From Alligator mississippiensis (taxonomy: Eukaryota > Chordata > Crocodylia > Alligatoridae), in the NCBI RefSeq assembly GCF_030867095.1, contig NC_081824.1, positions 173,112,933-173,176,932 on the forward strand: a stretch of DNA of 64,000 nucleotides, in the 5' to 3' direction. The position numbers and the translations under genes are program-made. Under the pieces are notes generated by a model. It saw only the letters and a program-made list of their open reading frames with translations. It had not been told where the DNA came from and ran no database searches. Shown one piece after another: positions 12,431 through 22,520 of the stretch (position 1 is the first letter of the stretch; every line of letters begins with the position of its first letter).

Positions 12431-12831
12431 TATGCCAGTTACCTGAGAGGCCCGAACAGGCGTCTTTGCCTGTTCAGGCCGCTGCCTCTCTTGCCAAATC
12501 TGGTGCACCACTGCCCCTCCCGCTGCAAGGGATAAGGAGGGGGGCAGAAGAGAAAGGGGAAAAAGAACTGTTATCGAGGGGGATTGGCAGCGCAGGCTGC
12601 TTTGCCCAAGGGCCGTGGGGGCTTGGCGAAACCGGAAGTGTCATGGTGGGAACTTCCAGTTTTGCTTTTACCTTACTGTGCAGGCCGGGAGCAGTCCGAG
12701 GCCCTTCTTTCGCGCGGCGAGCTGTGGCCAGCAGCCCGGACACGCCGGGTCGGGGAAGGCAGGCAGCACGCTAGAATTAGGCACGGAAGCTTAGTGGTTG
12801 ATTAAAGATTATTTTACTTACACCGAAGATG
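12431..12831 (+). repeat. Left arm of the long inverted repeat
   Basis: About 400 bp from tatgccagttacctgagagg to ttacttacaccgaagatgg. It is the reverse complement of 13312-13711 with only about 10 differences, mostly transitions, plus a one-base indel (roughly 97% identity counted by eye). CpG-rich. It contains attaaagattattttactt near its inner end, an ATTAAA-type polyadenylation-like signal. Confidence 0.9.
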
Positions 12832-13224
12832 GTCGCGGTGCAGGCAGGAAAACTTGCTTGAGTTGCAATTACAAAACAGAACAAAACAAAACTCGAACCT
12901 GCAGGGCAGAAGAGTATGTCGCAGGGGGTTTTCGGCGACGGGAAGATGCAAAAAACGAGAGTATGTCACAATGGGTTTTCGGCAACGGGAAGATAAACCT
13001 GCAGGACTCAAACCCGGACAGAGCTCTGGATACACTCACATGAAGTTTGCTAGGCTCCGTGGAACTTGCGCGCAGGGAAGGGTACCTCGAGGGATCAGGC
13101 GGCGACGGGGAGAGGCGAGAGGCTGATCAGACCCCTGTAGCCTTCTTGAAACATGCTGGGTCCAATAGGCTCCACAGCGCTTAGAGATCTTCATGAGACG
13201 TGAAGTTCTCTTCCTCCTGATAGT

Positions 13225-13305
13225 CGTGGAGTCCTCCAACTTGGGCGGAAACTGCTCAAGCCTCTTATACGGCTAGCAAGCCAATCGCTAGCCGCCACGT
13301 GGGAA
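13225..13305 (-). promoter_or_regulatory. CCAAT/TATA-like promoter in the foldback loop
   Basis: Reading the minus strand there are, in order, an E-box-like ccacgtgg, a GATTGG (inverted CCAAT) set inside the palindromic words ggctagc/gctagcc, and then GTATAAGAGG. The spacing resembles a retroviral LTR or Pol II core promoter pointing leftward into the 480-bp loop. No coding frame with a recognised product follows; the longest is a short basic frame (about 13036-13239). Function is inferred from motifs only. Confidence 0.4.
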
Positions 13306-13311
13306 TAATTT

Positions 13312-13711
13312 CATCTTTGGTGTAAGTAAAATAATCTTTAATCAACCACTAAGCTTCCGTGCCTAATTCTAGCGTGCTGCCTGCCTTCCCCGACCCGGCG
13401 TGTCCGGGCTGCTGGCCACAGCTCGCCGCGCGAAAGAAGGGCCTCGGACTGCTCCCGGCCCACACAGTAAGGTAAAAGCAAAACTGGAAGTTCCCACCGT
13501 GACACTTCCGGTTTCGCCAAGCCCCCACGGCCCAGGGCAAAGCAGCCTGCGCTGCCAAGCCCCCTCGATAACAGTTCTTTTTCCCCTTTCTCTTCTGCCC
13601 CCCTCCTTATTCCTTGCAGCAGGAGGGGCAGTGGTGCACCAGATTTGGCAAGAGAGGCAGCGGCCTGAACAGGCAAAGACACCTGTTCGGGCCTCTCAGG
13701 TAACTGGCATA
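13312..13711 (-). repeat. Right arm of the long inverted repeat
   Basis: Inverted partner of 12431-12831. The transcript of either strand could fold into a stem of about 400 bp with a 480-base loop. Confidence 0.9.
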
Positions 13712-15021
13712 GACACAAATTTGCATGCGGGTGGCAGTGTGCATCTCCTCTCTGCAGCTCAGAAATGCACCCTGCAAAGAAAGCTCCGAGTGGCAGGAAG
13801 TAATTTAGCAGTGCCGAAGCGCAAACACACCAAATCACACCCTTGGGTTGTGACACTTACAAGCCGGCATGCCAGTTAATAGAGTGTGCCGGCTTGTAAG
13901 ATGCTGGATAATGCGGCTTTTACTGTACTACGTTAAAAAGAGCTAATCTCCAGCATGCTGCAGCTAGCATGATTTTCAGATAAAAGTGCATGAGTCAGAG
14001 GAGCAGTGCTAAAACCTTTCATAGTATTATGAACATTTTAAACAAGTTGCAAACAATACCACAGCGCTCTCTTTTCCTTGCCTATGAGGAGATGGTCTAA
14101 GAGAGCTATAAGCATTAAACAACAGAGAATAGTTAATTCCAGGATGTAACACTAGCAATGGCCCCCGCTTCATGAACCTCCCTGCATGATTAAAGGAAGT
14201 AACCCAGCACCAAATGCAGGTGGAGAAGTACACATAGAGGTGTGTAGGACTGAACTTGGAGAGAGCAAATAGGTCTGTATGGGATAGGCAAATCTGATCT
14301 CAAATCATATGAATAATTAGCTGGCAAAACATATTGATGAAAACACACACAAGCCACTTAAGACATTGTATACTGGGTTAAACTTAGCAGCAGGCTCAGG
14401 CCACCACTTTGTTTATGGGGTTATTAAGATAAGCTGATGAAGAAAAAAAAAACAAAAAACCCCTAAGAAACTAATCTTGGAAATTTGTTTTTTTCCCCAA
14501 AGTAAATGAGCTGCAGCTGTTACTTCTTAGAGGGCTGACCTTTCTCTTAAGTATTCAGAATGAAGCAAGACTTGTTTGTTGATGGGGATTAAGCCCTTAG
14601 AAAAACTTCCAGAAATACTTTAAAGATAAGGAATACTAACAGTTAAGTAAATATATTAAAAGTGACTGACCAGACAATTAACAGAGCAACTCATTAAGAA
14701 AGAGTGCTTTGCTAGACTGCATCTGCTCACACCTGCAAGTTCCCCATGCTATTTTTGCATATGAAAGACTAGACTATTACCTTTGGCCACAGCAGCAGGT
14801 CTCTCTTTAAGGGGTTCAAACTCTCACCTATGTGCCTTAGAAACGCCTGCATGTTTTTAGCCACCTAGGTAGGTGGTGAAAGATGCTAATCTCAGTTCTG
14901 ACATTAAATCTGGACACTACTGTAATCAGTGGAGTTACTCCAAATTTGTATCAGCAAAAATGAGTGCAGATCATGGCCCATAGGCTTCAGAAGCTTGGAG
15001 GATAATTGTCTAACTTCACAG

Positions 15022-15252
15022 TGGGCACATCTACATGAGATGCTAAATGCACAGCAGGCTATTTCTACTAAGCATTAGTGCAGCAGGCAAAAACTGTGCT
15101 AATGCACAGCAGAAAGTCTACTGTGCATTAGTGTCACAAAGAAGTGTGCGCCAGTGCTATTGTGCAGTAGCACTGATTACGGAGCATTAAGTTAGTATGT
15201 GTTATTACAGGTACTAAATGCGCTGTAATTATGGTGCATTAACGAATGCCCA
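15022..15252. mobile_element. MITE, 'gggcacatctacatg' terminus family
   Basis: Begins tgggcacatctacatgagat and ends near aacgaatgccca, with internal repeats of 'gcagcaggc' and 'gcattagtg' words. Its terminus is shared with copies near 34863, 43346, 50658, 55674 and 58312. Non-coding. Confidence 0.55.
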
Positions 15253-15802
15253 GCAATAAGATATTCCCATTAATATTATTTCTAATTCCCTCTGTCCTAG
15301 GATACATTTATTAATAGATTGTTATTAAGCTTAGGACAGGTTCTCTTCACATCTCATTTCCATTGTTCTAAGTGAGTAATATCACTATATATTTGAAATC
15401 TATTTAAAAAAAAAGAAGCTCCAAAATCAATTCTGTCTTCATGGAAGGTGCAGAACTGAACCATTTCTGGCAGTGTTGACTATTCCCCTTGCTGAAGGGT
15501 GGCTGTAAAAAATTCACTTAGCAACACTGAGTCCTGTTTCTAAAGAGCTCTATCGCACCACCTTCATTTAATGAGCCTACTAGTGATATTTTTCATGAAT
15601 GCTTTGGAGAAACTGTTTTCCTTGGGTTAGCTGCAAAACAGAGGGTGCAGCAAAATGAGTGGAGCCTCTTAAGTATTTCAGTTTCATTAGTGCCAGAGTT
15701 TAACACAAATACATAAGTGCAGCGCATGAAGACCAAGCCAAGCCTGTGTGGCTGGAAAACAGAGGAACAATGACACAGTAAGAGGGACAGAAGATAATTA
15801 AA

Positions 15803-16526
15803 GGTGCACCGATACTGATAACCAATTTTTTGGGAGGCATATCAGCCGACACAATCCGATTTCTGATACAGCTGCGTGCAGCTGATAAGTCTGTTGTGGT
15901 GAAAGGGGAGGAGAGGGGAAGAGGGGCGGGGGAGGGAGGGGGAGGGTAGATCAACACCTCCCGCAGCTGCAGCCCAGCCAGAGTTGGGCAACCACAGGAT
16001 GGAGCCACAGCTCGTCCGGGTGGGGGGGGGGGGGGGGGGTGCGTGTCCTCGGATCTGTGCTGGGTGGGCCAGGAAGGCTGCAGTGCTGTGCTCAGGGCGG
16101 GCAGAGATGGCACTGGAAAGAGGAGTAATGGGGAGGGGAGAAGAAATTTCGCTGTAGCCATCCCACAGCCCTCTCCCAGCGCTGCCACTGCTGCCCCGGA
16201 CAAGCCATGGCTCCATCCCACACCTGCCCTGCCCTGGCTGGGCAGTGCCTACCCCAGCCCCAGCCCCACTCCCTCCCTCACCGCGGGGGCACTAATCTGC
16301 TCCCCCACACATACCTCTTTCCTCCCCCTCCCCTTCCATCACAACTGACTTATCAGCTACACGCAGCTCTCCACACTGCCAGGCTATGCTCCTCACTGCC
16401 TGCATGTTGAGCACATGCATAGGCATTTATCGGACAAATTATCGGCCACATCAGGACAATTTCTGATATAGTCAATTGTCTTTATATTGGTGCAGATCTG
16501 ATATCGGACCAAAGTATCGGTGCATA
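15803..16526. mobile_element. hAT-like element with long inverted termini
   Basis: The ends ggtgcaccgatac (15803) and gtatcggtgca (about 16514-16524) are inverted. The inversion continues inside: 'cagctgataagtctgttgtg' at about 15877-15900 pairs with 'acaactgacttatcagct' at about 16341-16358. The TGCACCGATA terminus is typical of a vertebrate hAT family. The middle is C/G-rich with a G run of 18 (about 16021-16039). No 8-bp duplication could be fixed with confidence, and no transposase is seen. Confidence 0.6.
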
Positions 16527-16889
16527 ATGGAGACATATGGCATGAGAACTACTTCAAAGCCTGCAGGTTGCCATCTATTCCATGCCCACATAAAGAGAAG
16601 TGTCATTTATCTGGAGCTCTGCACTTATGAACTGCATTTGCGAAAGAAACTCTCATTCCTCCATTAGTATCTAAATAAAAGGATCAACATTTTCAAAAGT
16701 GACTAGAGCCTAAGGTTCTTTGTTTTTCTGAGTGCCCATAACAACATCCCTCAAAAGGGTCCCCAGAAATTACAGGGCACTCACCCTCTGAAACCTCAGG
16801 TCACTTTGGGTGTCAAGCTGCTCTGTCTTTGTGGACCTTTCTGGGGAACTGACAGACATGTGTACTTCCAAGACAAAATGAGCAGACCA

Positions 16890-18330
16890 AGGACACTAAA
16901 TAACAGCCTCCTGTAGGAAAGTGTTCTTGCTCCGACCGTTTTCAACACTAATAAGTGATATACTTGCTACCTCTTTGAGGAAATTTGCACATGTCGATGA
17001 CCTGGCACTAACCGCACAGGCAAGGACCTTCAAAAAGATTGAAGACATGCTGACATTAGACCTGTCAATAATGGCAGAATATTTCTGCAAGTGAAGGCTG
17101 TGACCAAATCCAACTAGAGTCCTTCATCTGAGTGTTTTACCTCAACAACCACAAAGAACATGTTAATCTCAATGTCACCTTTTGAGGAGAAAAATTACAA
17201 CGCGATCCAACTCTGACCTACCTATGAGCAACACTCGACTGTACCTTAACCTTTCGTAATCATCTTCAAAAAACAGTTGTGAAGATCAAGAGTTGGGTGA
17301 ACGTAGTGCAAAAACTTGCCGGAACGAGCTGGGGTGCCACTGTGGGAGTACTCTGCGCCTCTGTTATGGCACTGGTATGCTGCTGTTTTCTCAACAAGTG
17401 AGTACTGTGCACCTGTCTGGGTTGCTAGCGCTCATGCCAAATGCATGGATGTTCAGTTAAATTCCACAATGCGTCCTACCACCCAAAATCTGAAATCTAC
17501 ACCAATATACAATGATTACCAGTGCTGGCCAACATTGCTTCTCCAGACATTCACAGTGATGAAGCTACATACAGAGAGGTTGTCCACACAAATGACAACC
17601 CAGACCTCCCCATCCAGAGAGGTTTAAAGAACCTCCTAGCTCAGTGGTTCCTAACTCCGGGTTGAGACCCAAATGAGGATCGTGGGGGCAATGCCGGTAG
17701 TGATGCACAGAAAAGATGAGCCACACCGTTGCTGGATGCTCCCCCAACCCTGCCGCCACACTCCGCTCTCAGCAGCAGGGTACAGAAAAAAAGCTTGGGA
17801 ACCACTGTCCTGGCTCAATCCTTGGTCTCCTGGAAACCTTTGCAGACACATGTACAAGCCCTTGTAGGACACGACAGTCCAGGCAGCTTGGACAAAAGTA
17901 TGGAATGAAACCACCATCTGGAGTAAAATCTAATTTCTGACCCAACAATAAAGCCTCCTGGTTTTGACCTTCCATGAAAAACATGGAAGGTTCTAAATCA
18001 GGTCCGAACTGGGCATAGCCACTGCGGTCACTTGATGCACAGATGCTGTATTAGGTGTTATGCAGAAAGTGACTGTGGCAACCCCAATCAAACTACAGAC
18101 CACATAACAACACTCTGCCCTCTACACAAATTTGATGGTGACATTGCAAAGGTATATTCCCTTTCCTCAAGAGCATTAGACTGGTTAACTAACCTTAAAC
18201 TGGAGTTATAATTGCTGCTCCAAGTCACCCATACGAAAGAAGAAGATGAAACACTCCAAAGCCAGGACCCCCTCAAATCACTTCTTACTGCTGAAAAATC
18301 TCACTCATGGTTTCTATTTAATATCTAAAA
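16890..18330 (+). pseudogene. Degenerate non-CR1 LINE reverse transcriptase
   Basis: Conceptual reading around 16980-17090 gives KFAHVDDLALTAQARTFKKI, with the (F/Y)xDD palm motif of non-LTR reverse transcriptases. It is followed by segments resembling the thumb/C-terminal region, such as SEYCAPVWVASAHAKCMDVQ near 17400-17455. A C-terminal cysteine/histidine-rich stretch lies after 18000. Several in-frame stops and frameshifts occur. It differs from the CR1 copies in this window and looks like a Jockey/R1-like or related clade; the clade is uncertain. A hAT element (17642-17807) interrupts it. Confidence 0.6.
17642..17807. mobile_element. hAT (Charlie-like) MITE inserted in LINE
   Basis: Starts cagtggttcc and ends gggaaccactg, the usual Charlie-like terminus. 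It is flanked by tcctagct (17634-17641) and tcctggct (17808-17815), an 8-bp target duplication with one mismatch. Length 166 bp, non-coding. Confidence 0.85.
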
Positions 18331-18679
18331 ACCAAAGATATTGGCAAAAAGGACATACAAAACTTGGATCAAAAACTTGTGTTTTGCAATACTTTTTTTT
18401 TCTTTTTGACTAATAGGATTTTAATAAAAAGAAGCATGCACTGCAAATTTTGTTGGACAAGAAAACCAATTGAACTTGTTCTTCAAGTGAAACTGGTTGA
18501 ATTAATGGCAAAGTCTACTTGAAAGGAACATTACTTTTATATAAATCTATTAACACCTATGAGTGGTAATACAATATGAGAGCTCCATGCCCATTCTCCA
18601 CCTCTTATCCTATAATTTGCCTAATCATCTAAGCCTTTGGCTAAACCACAGTTACCGAGAATAAATTTGCAATGACCAC

Positions 18680-19166
18680 AGACAAACCAATAGGTAAGAT
18701 TTTTTTGGACACTATTGATTCCTGTTTGAAATCTCTGGGCTTATCTTGTGAATCACATGCAAACATTTTCACACCTCACCCTGCTAAGGAGGTTGCAGCA
18801 TCTTGGTTGAGAATCTCTGTTCTGTAGCTTCTCATCCTATGCTCTTCTTAAAATTTGAGTTTTCTCCAATAGCCCTAAGCAAGGTGAATAGCATAAGAAC
18901 TGTTCTATAATTTTTCCATAATCAAGAACTGAGTGAAAGCTGAGAGCTGGCATTTTCCGAGGGCTGCCTCAAGTCTAATAAAGTTGAGAACCACTGGCCT
19001 ACCATTTGCAGTACTCACACAGGAAGCATGGCGACTTGTGTTGATCCATTTGAAATCTCTGGGTTTATCTTGTGAATCACAAATAGGTGTTTGCACACCT
19101 ACCAATGCTAATATTTTGCAGCACCTTTAGAAGGTTCTTGTGGCACCCTGGTTGAGAATCATTGCA
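18680..19166. mobile_element. Cluster of Charlie-like hAT fragments
   Basis: Two related segments contain 'tgaaatctctgggyttatct' (about 18728 and 19048) and end with ggttgagaatctctg (about 18820) and ggttgagaatcattg (about 19166). A separate terminus gttgagaaccactg ends at about 18995. The same sequence occurs in the element at 26589-26870. Boundaries and nesting order are not resolved. Confidence 0.5.
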
Positions 19167-22100
19167 TTAGGCTATTGGATAAAAGGCAGGCATGACCATT
19201 ACCTCTTCTTTCTGCCACCAGTTCTTTTAAAGGATACCTGTAGGCACCTGCCCTGAAGGGTAGGCTCTGGGTTGCAAGTAGACAGATATACTCCCTGCTC
19301 CCCAGATCTTCCCACAGGCCATGTTTGACACCCCTGCTCTAGAGAAGTGGAATTTTAGAGGCAATTGCATGCATGGCATTTCCTACTGGCTAGTTTGCAG
19401 CAACATGCTGCTCAGCCTACCGGTTTTCTGAACCTCCTCGCTCTCTCCATAAAATATATATGGGACCTAAGAGTCTAACTTGAAGCTTTGGATTTCATTC
19501 TGGTAACCAGGCACATTCAGAGTTGTGGCACCCAGTCTCCCTTTAGATAGACCCAATCTAACAAATGCAATTCTGAAAAATCTCCTTACCATGAAGGATT
19601 CAAAAGCCACGAGTCAGATAAACAAAACAGTATGTTTTCTAGGTCAATTTTCAGCAGCTTAAGTTGTGTGCTTGTTCTGTCCTGATTTTTGAACTCCTCG
19701 TGCCACCACTTGCTTGTCTGCACAAGAATAAACACTTGCAACAAAGCTCCCATATTTATTAAGTTGATTTTGGCCCTTGCTGCAGATGCTCTCATGCTGC
19801 ATGCACCCATCAGCCTGTGCAGCAATCTGCTCTGACCATAAAGCACTTGCCTCTTCAGAAGTACACTCTAAAGCAAAGGATTTTTGGTTGGGAAACAGAT
19901 TTGGGTAAACCATGGAGCTCATGTTTTCTTCATAACTGCTAGCACTCCCTATTCATTAGCTTGTTACCATACTCCTCAAGAGAGATGGAATGATATTGAA
20001 GAGAGGGTGAAGGGGAAGGTCTGGGGAGAAGAACTAGTAGTGGGGAAAACAGCCTTCCACTTTTAGATTGCAAAGTTAAATCCAGTCTAGGCTAGTTATT
20101 AGTATCGAGTTATTAGTAACTGACAGCTATTCAGGAACATGCAAAATGAGTTTAGTTGCTCTCAATCACCCATGGGCACCCATATTAAAGGCACCCATAT
20201 TACCAAACACTCCACCCTAACTGACTGACTAGCATTCTTGGCAAGAACAACAGAAAAACCAAGGATTAAAGCATTATCAGTTGTGAATTACTTTAATCTC
20301 ACCTAGAAGCAATCCTCTAAGTGATTTTCAAACTTCATTATACCATGATAAGTCATCACGGGTCCTGCAGAGAGATTGAGGATAATGGCAGAGCTAGCCA
20401 AGAGGAGGTATGCCATCACTGCCAGGCTGGATTGCCTGGTTCCCAGTCAGCTCACAAGATAGGGGTAAGGGTGCCACAACAGAAGAAGTGATATGAAAGG
20501 CTCCCACAATTTAGGAGGTTTGAAAACCACTGCTCTAAGTCACAGCAGAAACAAGATAGCAGGACAGTGCTGGAAGAGCTTGCGCTACCACTGGCTGTGC
20601 TCTCTACCTGGTCTGCAAACAGAACTTCACACTCCAGAGCTGTCAATCCTACAATTAATATTAGCACAAAAAAAAAAATTAGGTTGGAAGATGATGCTGA
20701 AATTTTTTCTTTTTTAATAAAAAGACAGTTCTTCCTGACATGTTCCGACAAGTTGTCAATGCCTTCACGCCTATCAGCCTGGCTGTGACTTTCAAAACAA
20801 CTTTTCTCCTAGTACAGCAAAATCAGATTTCACTACAAGAAATATTAACAGCTATTTGGGATACTATGTAGTAGGGCAGACAGGACTGGTCAGCAGAATG
20901 GACTCCCAAGGGAAAAAGTACTCGAGGGACCCCACAGGCTGGGCTTCCACTGCGAGTTAGATAAAATGTTAGTGGAAATGAAGAAGCTGTCAGACTGAAT
21001 GATCCAACTTGTCTTTTTCTGACTCATAACTAATTTAATATGATACAGTCTTAAAAGTCAAAAGACATAAGGAAAATATAACAAAGGCAGAGAAAGCAGC
21101 AGGACAAGAACAGACTCTGGAGGTTATTAGAGGCCAGAGTCCAGCCCTTTTTGGTTTCTGACAATAAATGGGAATATTTAGGGAAAGGTTAAGCATGGCA
21201 CAGTTGGTATAATTCACCTGCACTCCATCTGCAGTGGCATCTGTGTCAAGAAAATAGTGCCTAGAGCACTTGTTCCTATCAGCTAATGCAGCAGTTCCAG
21301 AGGCAACCTGGAAATAAAGTGAAGGTGCAGGCTGAAAGTGTGCTAAATGGCTGAAGTACCAGGACAACATCCAAACTGAGCAGCATGGATAAGAACAAGG
21401 ATTGAGAAACAACCCCTCATATTAAAATATTTGGTGCACACTTCCCTGGACTCTAGATCTGCTGCATGCTTGTGCAGCTTCATCCATCCTTCTACAGGAC
21501 TAACTAGATGAGCAAATCCAGGCACAGGGATTCTTCCCAGTCACCTGGGGAATGAAACTCCATGGGCAGGAACAGCTTCTGGTATCATTGGTCAGAGAGT
21601 TGCTCAGAATCAAAAACCTAGACCCCTACTCACCATATCTGAGTCTTTTCTGTCCTTTACACAGAATTTTTAGGGTGAAGTTTATATTAAGAATCTCCTT
21701 TCTTCTCTAAGGAGGAGGGAGCCTCAAGTCCTGCAAAACTATGAGGGGTGAAATGACATCACTCAGAACTGAAAATTATTCCTTAAACATCCAGCTTCAG
21801 GTAAGATCAAGAAACAATACACACCGGGGGGGGGGGGGAGCAAGAGGCAGAAAACCCCCCCAGCTGAAAGTAAAACTTGAGACTTGTCCAGACGGAACTA
21901 AATATCCCACAGAAGGGACTTATCAAATCTAGCTAGACTGGCCAGTTTTATTTCTCCTGAGAGCGCCAGGGTCCGAACGGTACTGTTTTACAGATCAGAG
22001 AGACACTAAACTGGCAGGTGCTTCTCCCGGAGGGGGCAGCAAAAAGTGACTCATTCAACAACTGTGGAGGATCCTTCAGCAGAACCCCATAATGTTACAC

Positions 22101-22489
22101 CTCCAAACAACATGCTGTCAGCTCTCTGAAAATGCTAGGTAGGGGGGCAGAGCCTATGACAATTACAAGTCACTCTTCCATTTTCTCCTTCATGCTTTGC
22201 TTTGCCCAACTGGGGAGGCCTTTGGCATCACATAGATAGGCCTGGAGGTCCTTTCCATCTTCTGCTTTGCCTCCTCTGTTAAGGCTTCTGAGGGGACGGC
22301 AGCCTTTTTGTTGTCCTCTGCAGTTCCTCTGCCAGGAAATCCTTCCTCAACCAGGCACAGGCCATTTCTGATGATGTAACTGGACTGTAGAGAGAAACTT
22401 ACTCTGTCTCCAGAACCCTAGTGATCCTCCTTCCCAGTTTAAATGGCTAGCTTGAATGGTTGTGATGGGAAAGCTCAGAAATATGAGCC

Positions 22490-22491
<2 letters not shown>

Positions 22492-22514
<23 letters not shown>
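22492..22514. repeat. (TA)n microsatellite
   Basis: About 11 TA units inside MOCS1 intron 1. Confidence 0.9.

Positions 22515-22520
<6 letters not shown>

Larger units (their letters stand above)
12374..13925. mobile_element. Composite pogo-type element with large internal foldback
   Basis: The left end CAGCAAAAGCGTTGTTATCT (12374) and the right end, read in reverse from 13925 (CAGTAAAAGCCGCATTATCC), are related terminal repeats. TA flanks both sides (12372-12373 and 13926-13927), as in pogo/Tigger elements. Each end carries its own hairpin: gttatctggcacc/ggtgccagataac at the left (about 12387-12422), and cttacaagccggca/tgccggcttgtaag at the right (about 13857-13902). The two end hairpins differ, so the structure may combine two pogo-like families or an insertion into one. 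The interior is the foldback described separately. No transposase is seen; open frames in the arms are GC-driven. Confidence 0.65.

Noticed and set aside
12247..12774. 175-codon frame, and its mirror at 13338-13856
   Set aside because: Both read the inverted arms of the foldback and give the same translation because the arms are copies. No recognised protein.
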